Assembly: GCF_001425745.1 (NCBI RefSeq)
Contig: NZ_LMDF01000006.1
Location: forward strand, 169,690 to 233,689
Length of the DNA stretch: 64,000 bases
DNA from: Caulobacter sp. Root343
GTDB taxonomy: Bacteria; Pseudomonadota; Alphaproteobacteria; Caulobacterales; Caulobacteraceae
Direction: 5' to 3'
Position numbers and translations under genes: made by a program. Below, piece by piece: positions 9,388-17,430 of this stretch (positions are counted from its first letter, which is position 1; every line of letters starts with the position of its first letter). The notes beneath the pieces were generated by a model that saw nothing but the letters and a program-made list of their open reading frames with translations, was not told where the DNA came from and made no database searches.

Positions 9388-11649
9388 TCAAGCCTCCAGC
9401 AGCGCCCGGATCCGGCACACCACCCCTTCCGGCAGGAACTCGATCGTCGCCGAGCCGGACAGTTCCGCCGCCAGGCCGCGTTCGATCAGGCGCGAGCCGA
9501 AACCTCGGGCCGTGGGCGGCTGGACCGGCGGGCCGCCGGTTTCGGTCCAGACCAGGTCCAGCCGCGCCGCGTCGGGTTCGGGGCAGTGGTCCCAGGCAAT
9601 GCGAATGCGGCCGTCGGGAGTCGACAGGGCCCCGTATTTCACCGCGTTGGTGGCCAGCTCGTGCAGGGCCATCGACAGCGACAGCGCCGTCTTGGGCGAC
9701 AGGCGGATGGCCGGGCCGGAGAGCTCGAACCGCGCGTGGCCGCCGTGCAGCTCGGCCACCCGGGCGGTGACGTCGTGCAGCTCGGCGCCTTCCCAGTTCT
9801 CGCGGGTCAGCAGGTCGTGGGCCTCGGCCAGGGCGACGATGCGGCTGGAGAACGCCTCCTGGGCCTGGTCCAGCGCGCGGGCGCCATTGAAGCTCTGGGC
9901 GGCGATGGCCTGGATGGTGGCCAGGCTGTTCTTGACGCGGTGGTTCAGTTCGTTGACCAGCAGCCGCAGGTGCAGCTCGGCCCGTTTGCGGTCGGTGATG
10001 TTGACCACAGCCCCGACGAAGCGGTGCGGCTTGTCGTCGGCGCCGAAGAACACCTTGCCCTTCACGTTTACCCAGCGCTCGACGTGGTCGTCGCGGCCGA
10101 TGCTGCGGAACTCGATGGTGTAGTCGGCGCGCACGGCCGGATCCAAGGCTTGCTGCATGGCGTCGCGGACCTTGGCCTCGTCGCTGGGATGGACCCGGGC
10201 GATGAACGATTCGACGGTGAGGGACTCGTCGGGCTTGATGCCGAACATGGCGTAGCAGCGCTCCGACCAGGCCAGCTCGCCGGTGTCGAGATTGAGGTCC
10301 CAGGTGCCGACGTCGGCCGCGTCGATGGCCAGGCGCAGGGTCTCTTCCTGGCGCAGCAGCCGTTCGACCGCCTCGCGGCGCTCGGTGACGTCCGAGACCA
10401 CCCCGACGAAGCGGATCACGCGGTCGCCGTCGAAGAAGGCCCGGCCGAACACCTCGACCCAGCGCAGGGCCCCGTCGCCGCCGCGATGGATGCGGTATTC
10501 GAGATTGATCATGCCCGGGCCCGCCGGGTCCATCGCCGCCGCCACCGCGGCTTGGACCTTCGGCAGATCGTCGGGATGCAGCAGCCGCTCGAAGGTCTCC
10601 TGCGACGACGCCTCGTCCGCCGTCAGGCCGAAGATGCTGCGCGCTCGCGCGTCCCAGTACCGCTGGTTCAGATAGGGCTTGTGGTCCCAACGGCCCATGC
10701 CGGCGGCCTGGGCGGCGAGGTCCAGGTCTATGCGCACCGCCGCCAGTTCGGACTCGACCCGCTTGCGCTCGGTGATGTCGACGATGACGCCGGTGTTGCG
10801 GGCCGGCTGGCCGTCGGCGTCCAGATAGGCGCGGCCGCGGGTGAAGACCCAGCGCACCGAGCCGTCGGCCTGGACCAGGCGGTATTCCTCCGAGAAGTCG
10901 CCGCCTTCGCTGGCGGCCTTCAAGGCGACGTCGCGGACGCGGTCGCGGTCGTCGGGATGGACGGCGGGGGTGAAGCTGTCGGCGGGCAGGCCGGCCGAGG
11001 CGAACTCGGGCGAGACGTTGTGCAGCTCGGCGTAGCGGGCGTCGGCATAGACCTTGTTGGCCTTGATGTCCCACTCCCAGGCCCCGACCCCGGCGACCTC
11101 GCGGGCCAGGGCGTAGCGTTCCTGGGCGCTGCGCAAGGTCTTCTCGGCCTGGATGGTGCGAGAGATCTCGACCGCGGTGATCAGCACCCCGCCGATCCCG
11201 TTGGCCGCCGTCGTGTCGGGCACCGGGCTGTAGCTGACGGTGAAATAGCCCTTTTCCGGGACCCCGTTCCGGGTCACCCACAGCGGCAGCTTCTCGAACG
11301 CGAAGCCGCCGCTGGCGCCGCTGAGGATGTCCTCGTGCAGCGAGCGGATCGAGGCCTCGAAGTCGGGGGCGGTGTCCTTGAGCAGCACGCCCAGCGCTTG
11401 GGGATGGTGCACGTCGAGCGCCGGGGCGTAGGCGTCGTTGTAGATCAGGACCAGCTCGGGTCCCCAGCGCAGCGCCATCGGGAAGTTGGTGGCCAGGATC
11501 ATGTCGGTGGCCAGGCGCAGGGCGGGCGACCAGGACTCGATCGGGCCCAGCGGCGTCGCCGACCAGTCGAACGCCCGCACGCGCTCGGCCATCTCGCCGC
11601 CGGCGACGCGAGTCAGTACAGGCGTGGCGCGGTGCTTGCCGTCGCCCAT
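9388..11649 (-). CDS. Four-PAS HWE-family sensor histidine kinase
   Basis: 753 aa soluble sensor kinase without membrane segments. Order: an N-terminal PAS-like region (about 30-150), then three PAS domains with PAC motifs (starting near YALAREVAGVGAWEWD, LDLAAQAAGMGRWDH and LRLAIDAADVGTWDLN), then an HWE-type dimerisation/phosphoacceptor block [20 protein letters not shown] with His in NHR, and an ATPase domain containing MALHELATNAVKYGAL and GFGSRLIERGL. HWE kinases often act in light, redox or general stress signalling. Start ATG at 11649 has GGGGGA eight bases upstream; a start at 11709 has no ribosome site. No adjacent receiver gene is seen, so it is an orphan. Confidence 0.9.
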   Translation of the reverse strand: MGDGKHRATPVLTRVAGGEMAERVRAFDWSATPLGPIESWSPALRLATDMILATNFPMALRWGPELVLIYNDAYAPALDVHHPQALGVLLKDTAPDFEASIRSLHEDILSGASGGFAFEKLPLWVTRNGVPEKGYFTVSYSPVPDTTAANGIGGVLITAVEISRTIQAEKTLRSAQERYALAREVAGVGAWEWDIKANKVYADARYAELHNVSPEFASAGLPADSFTPAVHPDDRDRVRDVALKAASEGGDFSEEYRLVQADGSVRWVFTRGRAYLDADGQPARNTGVIVDITERKRVESELAAVRIDLDLAAQAAGMGRWDHKPYLNQRYWDARARSIFGLTADEASSQETFERLLHPDDLPKVQAAVAAAMDPAGPGMINLEYRIHRGGDGALRWVEVFGRAFFDGDRVIRFVGVVSDVTERREAVERLLRQEETLRLAIDAADVGTWDLNLDTGELAWSERCYAMFGIKPDESLTVESFIARVHPSDEAKVRDAMQQALDPAVRADYTIEFRSIGRDDHVERWVNVKGKVFFGADDKPHRFVGAVVNITDRKRAELHLRLLVNELNHRVKNSLATIQAIAAQSFNGARALDQAQEAFSSRIVALAEAHDLLTRENWEGAELHDVTARVAELHGGHARFELSGPAIRLSPKTALSLSMALHELATNAVKYGALSTPDGRIRIAWDHCPEPDAARLDLVWTETGGPPVQPPTARGFGSRLIERGLAAELSGSATIEFLPEGVVCRIRALLEA

Positions 11650-11752
11650 CGCATTGGTCCCCCATCCGATCATCGGACCGGCCCAGGTCATGGTGAACCC
11701 ATAGACCAAGCGGACACAAGCTGCGCTGTAACGAAAGGACGCACCTAAACGA

Positions 11753-11780
11753 ACGGGGCGACTTTCGCCGCCCCGTTTTT
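11753..11780. terminator. Stem-loop terminator between rhlE and the HWE kinase gene
   Basis: ACGGGGCG (11753-11760) pairs with CGCCCCGT (11769-11776) around an 8-base loop. A T-run follows on the plus strand, and a weaker TTCGTTT follows on the minus strand where rhlE transcription would end. Confidence 0.6.
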
Positions 11781-11804
11781 ACAACCTATTGTAATCGTGT
11801 CTGT

Positions 11805-13340
11805 TTATTCGATCGGCGACCAGCGCTTCTCGGGCGCCGCGGCGTCGCGCTTCGGGCCTCGGAAATCGTTCCGGGCGCCGCCGGGCTTTTGACCCTGGCC
11901 GGCGCCGCGACCTTGACGTTGCGGGCCCTTGCCCTGGGCCGACTGCCCGCCGGCCGAGCGACCACCGCCGCCACCGCCGCCGCCATTGCCGCCGCCGCCA
12001 TTGCGATTGCGGCCGCGATTGCGGCGCAGCTCGGACGGGACGTTGTTGCGCGGATCGGCCGCGCGCGGATCGACGTACTTCTCGGCCGGGACCAGCTTGT
12101 CGGCGACGGCGGCCGCGGCGGCCAGCTGCTTGTCGTTGCGGCGGTCGAAGCTCGGGATCGTCTGGCGGGTGGCCTTCTGGATGTCCTTCAGCAGGTTACG
12201 CTCGTCGTCGGCGCAGAAGCTGATGGCGATGCCGTCCTTGCCCTTGCGGGCGGTGCGGCCGATCCGGTGGACATAGGCCTCCGGCACGTTGGGCAGCTCG
12301 TAGTTGATCACGTGGCTGACGTCGTTGACGTCGATGCCGCGCGCGGCGATGTCGGTGGCGACCATGGCCCGCATCTCACCGGCCTTGAAGGCGGCGAGGG
12401 CGCGCTCGCGCTGGCCCTGGGTCTTGTCGCCGTGGATCGAGGCGGCCTCGATGCCGGCGGCGTTCAGGTACTTGGCCACCCGGTCGGCGCCGCGCTTGGT
12501 GCGGGTGAAGACGATGGTGCGCGAGAAGCTGGAGTCGGCGAACAGCTCGGCCAGCAGCGGACGCTTGCGCTGGGCCTCGATGAACAGCACGCGCTGGTCG
12601 ATGCGCTCGACCGTGGTGGCTTGCGGGGCGACCGAGACCTGGACCGGATCCTTCAGCAGCTCACCGGCCAGCCGACCGATCTCGGTCGGCATGGTGGCCG
12701 AGAAGAACAGGTTCTGGCGGTTCTTGGACATCTGGCTGGCGATCTTGCGGATCGGCACCACGAAGCCCAGGTCCAGCATCTGGTCGGCTTCGTCGAGGAC
12801 GAAGATCTCGACGCCGGAGACGCTGGCGGACTTCTCGGCCATGTGGTCCATCAGGCGGCCGGGGGTGGCGACCAGCACGTCGACGCCGGCGGCCAGGGCC
12901 TTCATCTGCGGGCCGTACTTCACGCCGCCGTAGACCGTGGCCACGCTCAGGCCCATGTGGACGGCGTAAGCCTTGAAGTTGTCGGCGATCTGGGTGGCGA
13001 GTTCGCGGGTCGGGGAGAGGACCAGGCAGCGGAAGCCGCGACGCGGCGCCGGCATGCGGTTCTCGGCCAGGCGCTGTAGGATCGGCAGGGCGAAGGCGGC
13101 GGTCTTGCCGGTGCCCGTCTGGGCGATGCCCAGCAGGTCCTTGCCTTGCAGGACGACCGGGATGGCCTGGGCCTGGATCGGCGTCGGCTCCTTGTAGCCC
13201 TTCTCGGCGAGGGCCTTCAGGAGCGGCTTGGCCAGGCCAAGGTCGGAGAATTGAGTCAAGTGAGTCGGTCTTTCATGTGCGCCGAGCTCGGGCCCATGCG
13301 TCCTCGCACGGCTTGCCCCTCGGCCGGAGTATTTCGCCAT
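11805..13340 (-). CDS. rhlE: DEAD-box ATP-dependent RNA helicase (RhlE type)
   Basis: Unwinds RNA duplexes; family members act in ribosome assembly and RNA decay and matter at low temperature. 511 aa from ATG 13340. Motifs in order: Q motif (FSDLGLAKPLLKAL, PTPIQ), Walker A AQTGTGKTAAF, PTRELA, TPGRLMDH, DEAD (FVLDEADQMLDLGF), SAT (FFSATMP), TRTKRGADRV, ARGIDV and HRIGRTARKG. The C-terminal tail is a Gly/Arg/Gln-rich RNA-binding extension with a poly-Gly run. The alternative start TTG at 13259 gives the usual RhlE N-terminus. The ATG at 13340 is preferred because GGGAG lies nine bases upstream; that ribosome site and ATG are folded into a hairpin described separately. Confidence 0.92.
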   Translation of the reverse strand: MAKYSGRGASRARTHGPELGAHERPTHLTQFSDLGLAKPLLKALAEKGYKEPTPIQAQAIPVVLQGKDLLGIAQTGTGKTAAFALPILQRLAENRMPAPRRGFRCLVLSPTRELATQIADNFKAYAVHMGLSVATVYGGVKYGPQMKALAAGVDVLVATPGRLMDHMAEKSASVSGVEIFVLDEADQMLDLGFVVPIRKIASQMSKNRQNLFFSATMPTEIGRLAGELLKDPVQVSVAPQATTVERIDQRVLFIEAQRKRPLLAELFADSSFSRTIVFTRTKRGADRVAKYLNAAGIEAASIHGDKTQGQRERALAAFKAGEMRAMVATDIAARGIDVNDVSHVINYELPNVPEAYVHRIGRTARKGKDGIAISFCADDERNLLKDIQKATRQTIPSFDRRNDKQLAAAAAVADKLVPAEKYVDPRAADPRNNVPSELRRNRGRNRNGGGGNGGGGGGGGRSAGGQSAQGKGPQRQGRGAGQGQKPGGARNDFRGPKRDAAAPEKRWSPIE

Positions 13341-13383
13341 CGCGAAATGCTCCCGGTTTAGACTTTCAGAGCCCTTTGGCTCT
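13326..13383 (-). promoter_or_regulatory. rhlE leader hairpins enclosing the ribosome site and start codon
   Basis: On the mRNA strand a 12-base-pair stem with one C/A mismatch (13353-13342 with 13337-13326) leaves only GATG as loop, so the ATG at 13340 is in the tetraloop and its GGAG is in the 5' arm. Just upstream, AGAGCC-AAAG-GGCTCT (13383-13368) forms a second hairpin. The layout suggests translation control by structure. Confidence 0.55.
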
Positions 13384-13609
13384 TTGGTCGGGGAGCGCCC
13401 CGCGTGCACGGGCGATCTGATGAGAATCTCTTCAGGGCGCTCGACAGGCTGGTCCGAAAACGGACCGTCACGCGGCTGGAGCACCGATAGCGCCAATGGG
13501 GCGCGAGGCCGATATCGGTTATTGCGGTGCGAAAGTCAAGGATCGCGGCGCAGCATGCCCGGAACGGCCAATCCGCCGCACCCTTGTGAGCTCTGCTCCG
13601 ACGCCGCCG

Positions 13610-14065
13610 CTAGCGATCGCCGCCGAGCGGTTCGGCCAGTCCGACGAGAATGCCCTCGGGGCCGCGGACGTAGCAGAGCCGATACGCGTTCTCGTACTGA
13701 ACCACTTCGCCGACCAGCGTCGCGCCGTGCTTGCCAAGCCTGGCGAGGGTTTCGTCGAGGTCGCTCACCGCGAACATGGCGCGAAGGTAGCCGAGCGCAT
13801 TCACCGGAGCGTCGCGGTGATCGGCGACGACGGCCGGGGCGAGAAATCGCGAGAGCTCGAGGCGGCTGTGGCCGTCGGGCGTGACCATCATGGCGATCTC
13901 GACGCGCTGGTCACCCAGCCCCGTGATCCGCCCGGCCCATTCGCCTTCGACCATGCCCCGCCCCTCGAACGTCAAGCCGAGCTCGGTGAAGAACGCGATG
14001 GCGTCGTCGAGGGACTCCACGACGATGCCGACGTTGTCCATGCGGAGCAGTTTGCTTCTGGTCAT
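13610..14065 (-). CDS. VOC-family (glyoxalase/bleomycin-resistance fold) protein
   Basis: 151 aa with the paired beta-alpha-beta-beta-beta modules of the vicinal oxygen chelate fold: MDNVGIVVESLDDAIAFFTELGL in the first half, and MFAVSDLDETLARLGKHGATLVGEVVQYENAYRLCYVRGPEGILVGLAEPL in the second. Candidate metal ligands are the Glu residues at strand ends (for example RLELSRF and GPEGILVGLAE). The substrate is unknown; relatives are lyases, dioxygenases or drug-binding proteins. It lies 28 bases downstream of the Tsi2-like gene on the same strand and could be transcribed with it. Confidence 0.85.
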   Translation of the reverse strand: MTRSKLLRMDNVGIVVESLDDAIAFFTELGLTFEGRGMVEGEWAGRITGLGDQRVEIAMMVTPDGHSRLELSRFLAPAVVADHRDAPVNALGYLRAMFAVSDLDETLARLGKHGATLVGEVVQYENAYRLCYVRGPEGILVGLAEPLGGDR

Positions 14066-14093
14066 GACTTCGGTCGTGTCCCTGGCGACGGTG

Positions 14094-14327
14094 TCAGCGG
14101 CCGGACGGCAGCCATTCTTCGGCCGGCGTCAGGGACGGGTCGGCGGCGCGGCGTTCCGTATAGAGCGTGTCCAGCTCGGCGGCGGCGACCTGCATGTCGA
14201 ACAGGCGCTGGCTCTCCTCGTCGATCTCGTCCTGGTCGGCAAAGGTCTGGATCGCGGCCTTGGTCCGCTCGATCTCGACGGCCAGGGCGTACATGGCCAG
14301 GGTCAGCGTATTGGTGGAGATCTCCAT
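14094..14327 (-). CDS. Tsi2-like immunity protein candidate
   Basis: 77 aa, acidic and predicted almost fully helical (MEISTNTLTLAMYALAVEIE, then two further helices and a short PSLTPAEEWL tail), no signal peptide. Length, position of helices and the opening pattern resemble Tsi2, the 77-residue helical dimer that neutralises the type VI toxin Tse2 of Pseudomonas aeruginosa; I judge this from memory of the family, not from an alignment. It starts 9 bases after the stop of the Tse2-like gene, with GGAG overlapping that stop codon, the expected toxin-immunity arrangement. Without the neighbour the call would be weak. Confidence 0.6.
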   Translation of the reverse strand: MEISTNTLTLAMYALAVEIERTKAAIQTFADQDEIDEESQRLFDMQVAAAELDTLYTERRAADPSLTPAEEWLPSGR

Positions 14328-14336
14328 GCGCGGCTC

Positions 14337-14831
14337 CTAGACCTCGGCCTTGCTGAGCTTGGCGTTCAGTTCGTTCAGCCAGACCTGGTACAGCGACAGC
14401 GGCATGTCGTCCTTTGGGGCGATCGTATAGTGGATGCCCCGCTCCTCGTTCGTGCCGTCCTGGGTGACGGCCAGGGCGACCGGAATGTCGGTGTCCCTGG
14501 GCAAGCGGTACCATGTCATCGACGGCATGGTCACCTTGCTGAAGGTCGACACGCCGCGATAGTCGCCGCGCATCGTGCGGCAGCCCTTGACCCACTTTTC
14601 CTCGACGATGCCGCCCTCGGCCTTCTCGATCTGCCGCATGAAGACCTGGACGTCGGGCAGTCGAGGCGGTCCACTTTTCCGGGTGAAGCCAGGATTGGGA
14701 TAGAGAACCGGTGTTCCCTTGCGTTCCTCGGTCGACGTCTGGCCGCGATAGAGATCTCGGGGCGTCTTGTCGTCGAAATAGAACGCCAGTTTGTTGGCGG
14801 CCTTGTAGATGTTCTTGAGATCGTCCGACAT
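14337..14831 (-). CDS. Tse2-like ADP-ribosyltransferase-fold toxin candidate
   Basis: 164 aa, cytoplasmic. Features that resemble the Tse2 toxin family: an early LYRG motif (residues 27-30), G-V-S-T-F (93-97), D-T-D-I-P (113-117), and a strand H-Y-T-I with His134 followed by a Pro and Met (IAPKDDM). Tse2 is an NAD-dependent-fold toxin that acts in the cytoplasm and arrests growth. The start at 14831 has GAGGTG upstream. The frame stays open further upstream to 15302, but that part overlaps mutT and is not conserved-looking. No type VI genes (hcp, vgrG, PAAR, tss) are in the window, so it may act as an orphan effector or as a chromosomal toxin-antitoxin module. Confidence 0.65.
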   Translation of the reverse strand: MSDDLKNIYKAANKLAFYFDDKTPRDLYRGQTSTEERKGTPVLYPNPGFTRKSGPPRLPDVQVFMRQIEKAEGGIVEEKWVKGCRTMRGDYRGVSTFSKVTMPSMTWYRLPRDTDIPVALAVTQDGTNEERGIHYTIAPKDDMPLSLYQVWLNELNAKLSKAEV

Positions 14832-14993
14832 CGTCACCTCTGGAACACTGAGAACGTTCAGCGCGGGCCCCCAGGTCGCGTGTATTGATGATATTGCACG
14901 CGCAGGACGCATTTTGAAGCCTCGAACCGGAACGCGCGGAAATTTCGTGGCGGTCGGTTGCCAACAGCGGGAAACCTCGCGACACCCGCATCC

Positions 14994-15398
14994 ATGACCA
15001 AGCCGACCGTCCTCGTCGCCGCCGCCGCCCTGATCGATGTCGACGGGCGGGTGCTGATCTGCCAACGCCCCGAGGGCAAGCAGCTGGCCGGCCTGTGGGA
15101 GTTTCCGGGCGGCAAGGTCGAGCCGGGCGAGACGCCGGAGGAATGCCTGATCCGCGAACTGCAGGAGGAACTGGGGATCACCGTCGCCCAGGCCTGCCTG
15201 GCCCCGTTCGTGTTCGCGTCGCACGGTTACGAGTCTTTTCACCTCCTGATGCCACTCTACCTGCTGCGTCGATGGGACGGTCAGGTGACGCGCAAGGAAC
15301 ACGAGGCGCTGGCATGGGTGAAGCCCGACAAACTCGCGGACTATCCGATGCCGCCGGCCGACGTTCCTCTGGTCGCCTGGCTGCGCGACCTGCTCTGA
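14994..15398 (+). CDS. mutT: 8-oxo-dGTP diphosphatase MutT (Nudix hydrolase)
   Basis: Removes oxidised guanine nucleotides from the pool, preventing A:T to C:G changes. 134 aa with a full Nudix box, G-x5-E-x7-R-E-L-x-E-E-L-G-I, beginning GGKVEPGETPEE, and the MutT-type nucleotide pocket (LICQRPEGKQLAGLWEFPGG). The start at 14994 gives the family N-terminus (TKPTVLVAAAALI). An upstream in-frame start at 14958 would add an unlikely tail. Its stop overlaps the start of the pilin-like gene. It is divergent from the Tse2-like gene. Confidence 0.93.
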   Translation: MTKPTVLVAAAALIDVDGRVLICQRPEGKQLAGLWEFPGGKVEPGETPEECLIRELQEELGITVAQACLAPFVFASHGYESFHLLMPLYLLRRWDGQVTRKEHEALAWVKPDKLADYPMPPADVPLVAWLRDLL

Positions 15399-15553
15399 AG
15401 ACCTTCTGGCGTGACGACAGCGGCGCGACCGCCGTCGAGCTGGGCGTCCTCGTCGCGCTGATCGCTCTCGTCATCGTCGGCGGGATGTCGGCCCTCAGCG
15501 GCAATATGAGCAAGATGTTCGACAAGGCCTCGACGGCCATCGCGGGCACCTAA
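15395..15553 (+). CDS. Flp/Fap-type pilin component with a non-canonical start
   Basis: 52 aa resembling class IVb (Flp) prepilins: a short basic leader (KTFWRDDSG), the processing site G/ATAVE with the conserved Glu at +5, and one hydrophobic helix (LGVLVALIALVIVGGMSAL), ending in an Ala/Thr tail. It would be cut by a prepilin peptidase and assembled by a Tad-type machine. There is no in-frame ATG, GTG or TTG near the leader; the best start is CTG at 15395, which overlaps the mutT stop as CTGA. No other pilus genes are in the window. The usual Tyr after Glu is Leu here. Confidence 0.72.
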   Translation: MKTFWRDDSGATAVELGVLVALIALVIVGGMSALSGNMSKMFDKASTAIAGT

Positions 15554-15561
15554 ATCCTCTT

Positions 15562-15692
15562 CCTTCTCCCCTTGCGGGAGAAGGTGTCAGCGAAGCTGAC
15601 GGATGAGGGGTTGATAGGCCTGTCCGGATAGCGGAGCGCGACCCCTCACCCGACCCGCTTCGCGGGCCACCCTCTCCCGCAAGGGGAGAGGG
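15562..15692. repeat. Palindromic repeat family C, copy 1
   Basis: Inverted arms CCTTCTCCCCTTGCGGGAGA and its complement enclose a GGTG/CACC-linked spacer containing CCCTCA..TGAGGGG half-palindromes. Each arm can also fold alone (CTCCC-TTGC-GGGAG type). Other copies at 30498, 54473, 57412, 58895; half copy at 50905. Confidence 0.85.
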
Positions 15693-15693
15693 A

Positions 15694-16608
15694 TCATGGG
15701 GTGGGTTTGTCCCCCGCCGGCTGTTCCTTGACGCCCAGGGCGTCGGCCAACCGCATCTTCGCCGAGCCGGGCCGCAGTGGCTTCTGCTGGCTGTCGTGCG
15801 GGGCCCAGCCGGTCACCGAGACGATCTCGAACGTCGCCGGCACGCGGCCGTCGGCTTCGGCGAAGCGCTCGACATAGAGCTCCATCGCCCGGAACAGCAC
15901 CTTGCGGCCCAGCGGCTTGCGCGAGCGGTCCAGCAGCACGCTGGTCTCGCCCATGGCCCGCAGGTCCTGCATCAGCTTGATGGGATGGGCGTAGCGGACC
16001 TTGACCCGGTCGACGTCGGCGACGGGCAAGGCGAAGCCGGCCCGCTGCAGCAGGCCCGCCGCGTCGATGGCGTCGGCGAACGGCGAGACTCGCATCGAGG
16101 CGCCGCCGACCAGCTCGGCCTCGGCCGCCAGCAGGCACTGGCGCAGCTCGGTCAGGGTGGCCCCGCCGAAGATCGCGCCCAGGAACAGGCCGTCGGGCCG
16201 CAGGGCGCGGCGGATCTGGATCAGCGCGCCGACCAGGTCGTTGGTCCAGTGCAGGGACAGGGTCGAGACCACCAGGTCCAGGGTCGCGTCGCCGAACGGC
16301 AGGCGCTCCTCGTCGGCGACGACGCGGAGCGTGTCACGGCCGGCCAGCATCCGCCCCGACAGGTCGGTCTCGATCAGCGTATCGATGTTGGCGCGGGCGT
16401 CGCTGTCGCTCAACGCTTTGAAAAAATGGCCGTTTCTCGCGCCGAGGTCGACGGCGACCGGAAAGCGTCGCAGGATCGTCTCCAGCCGCATGACCAGGTC
16501 CTGGGCCGTCCGCGCCTTGAGAAAGTCGGCGGACGCGAAGGCGGGCGCGGCGCGGTCGAGGCGGGCGCGGTGCAGGGCGCGGTCGAACAGGAGGGGCGAG
16601 GCGGTCAT
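15694..16608 (-). CDS. SAM-dependent methyltransferase (BioC/NDUFAF5-like)
   Basis: 304 aa. Class I methyltransferase fold with motif I (VAVDLGARNGHF), an acidic loop (LIETDLSGRML), motif with LPFGDATLDLVVSTLSLHWTNDL, and the long C-terminal part seen in BioC/NDUFAF5 relatives (LFLGAIFGGATLTELRQCL, VTGWAPHDSQQKPLRPGSAK). Human NDUFAF5 is a complex I assembly factor; bacterial members are of uncertain role. The start ATG (16608-16606) overlaps the divergent in-frame ATG at 16607 of the comF frame. Its 3' end abuts repeat C copy 1. Confidence 0.85.
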   Translation of the reverse strand: MTASPLLFDRALHRARLDRAAPAFASADFLKARTAQDLVMRLETILRRFPVAVDLGARNGHFFKALSDSDARANIDTLIETDLSGRMLAGRDTLRVVADEERLPFGDATLDLVVSTLSLHWTNDLVGALIQIRRALRPDGLFLGAIFGGATLTELRQCLLAAEAELVGGASMRVSPFADAIDAAGLLQRAGFALPVADVDRVKVRYAHPIKLMQDLRAMGETSVLLDRSRKPLGRKVLFRAMELYVERFAEADGRVPATFEIVSVTGWAPHDSQQKPLRPGSAKMRLADALGVKEQPAGDKPTP

Positions 16609-16660
16609 GGGCGCGGAACATGGCGATTTCGGACCGACATGGAAAGCCGGCCCGCGTCTT

Positions 16661-17404
16661 ATGCGCGCGCATTTGACGGGGCTGGGCCGCGATCTGCTGG
16701 ACCTGCTGCTGCCGCCGTCCAGCCTGGACGGGCAGGCGGCGCTGAGCGGCGGGCTGACCGCCTCGGCCTTTTCGAAGCTGACCTTTCTCGACGACCCGGT
16801 CTGCGACGGCTGCGGCTTGGCCATGCCCTATGCCGACGCCGCCCAGGAACGCTGCCCCGCCTGCCAGGCCAGGCCGAAGGCTTTCCAACGGGCGCGCGCC
16901 GCCTGCGTCTATGACGAACACTCGCGCGAGCTGGTCCTGAAGCTGAAACACGCCGATCGCACGGACCTGGCCGGCCTGTTCGCCCGCTGGCTGTCGCGCG
17001 CCTGCGCCGAGCTGCTGGCCGAGGCCGACGCCGTGGTCCCGGTGCCGGTGCACCGCGCCCGGCTGCTGCGCCGGCGCTACAACCAGGCCGCCGAGATCGC
17101 CCGGCCGCTGGCCCGGATGGCGGAGCTGGCCTATCTGCCCGACGTCCTGACCCGCCGGCGCGACACCGCCAGCCAGGGCGGCAAGTCGGCCTCGGGCCGG
17201 CGGCGCAACGTGGCGGCGGCCTTCGTGGTCCCCGAGGCGCGGCGGGCCCAGGTGGCCGGACGACGGATCGTTCTCGTTGATGACGTGTTGACCACGGGCG
17301 CCACGGCCGAGGGATGCGCGCGAGCGCTTTTGGCGGCCGGGGCGGCGCAAGTGACGCTATCCGTCGTCGCGCGCGTTACAGAAATGCAGGCGCGTCCTAT
17401 ATGA
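16661..17404 (+). CDS. comF: ComF-family phosphoribosyltransferase-like protein
   Basis: 247 aa. It has an N-terminal zinc-finger-like region with four Cys (DPVCDGCGLAM and ERCPACQARP) and a C-terminal PRTase fold with VVPVPVHRARLLRRRYNQA and the PRPP-binding loop RIVLVDDVLTTGATAEG. ComF proteins assist DNA uptake in some bacteria and are widespread outside competent species. ATG 16661 starts with the usual MRAHLTGLGRDLLDLLLPP; an in-frame ATG at 16607 is possible. The gene is followed by grxC after 26 bases. Confidence 0.9.
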   Translation: MRAHLTGLGRDLLDLLLPPSSLDGQAALSGGLTASAFSKLTFLDDPVCDGCGLAMPYADAAQERCPACQARPKAFQRARAACVYDEHSRELVLKLKHADRTDLAGLFARWLSRACAELLAEADAVVPVPVHRARLLRRRYNQAAEIARPLARMAELAYLPDVLTRRRDTASQGGKSASGRRRNVAAAFVVPEARRAQVAGRRIVLVDDVLTTGATAEGCARALLAAGAAQVTLSVVARVTEMQARPI

Positions 17405-17430
17405 GGACGCACACGTCCACGAGTCGGAAC

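Noticed and set aside
9586..11748. 720-codon plus-strand open frame
   Set aside because: Antisense shadow of the four-PAS HWE kinase, which has all expected motifs.
14843..14859. Possible LexA box upstream of the Tse2-like gene
   Set aside because: The GAAC direct repeat has 5 bases between halves, not the 7 expected for the alphaproteobacterial GTTC-N7-GTTC site.
15095..15553. 152-aa protein including the pilin from an ATG at 15095
   Set aside because: The first 100 residues overlap mutT out of frame and are Arg/Gly/Pro-rich; only the last 52 residues are pilin-like.
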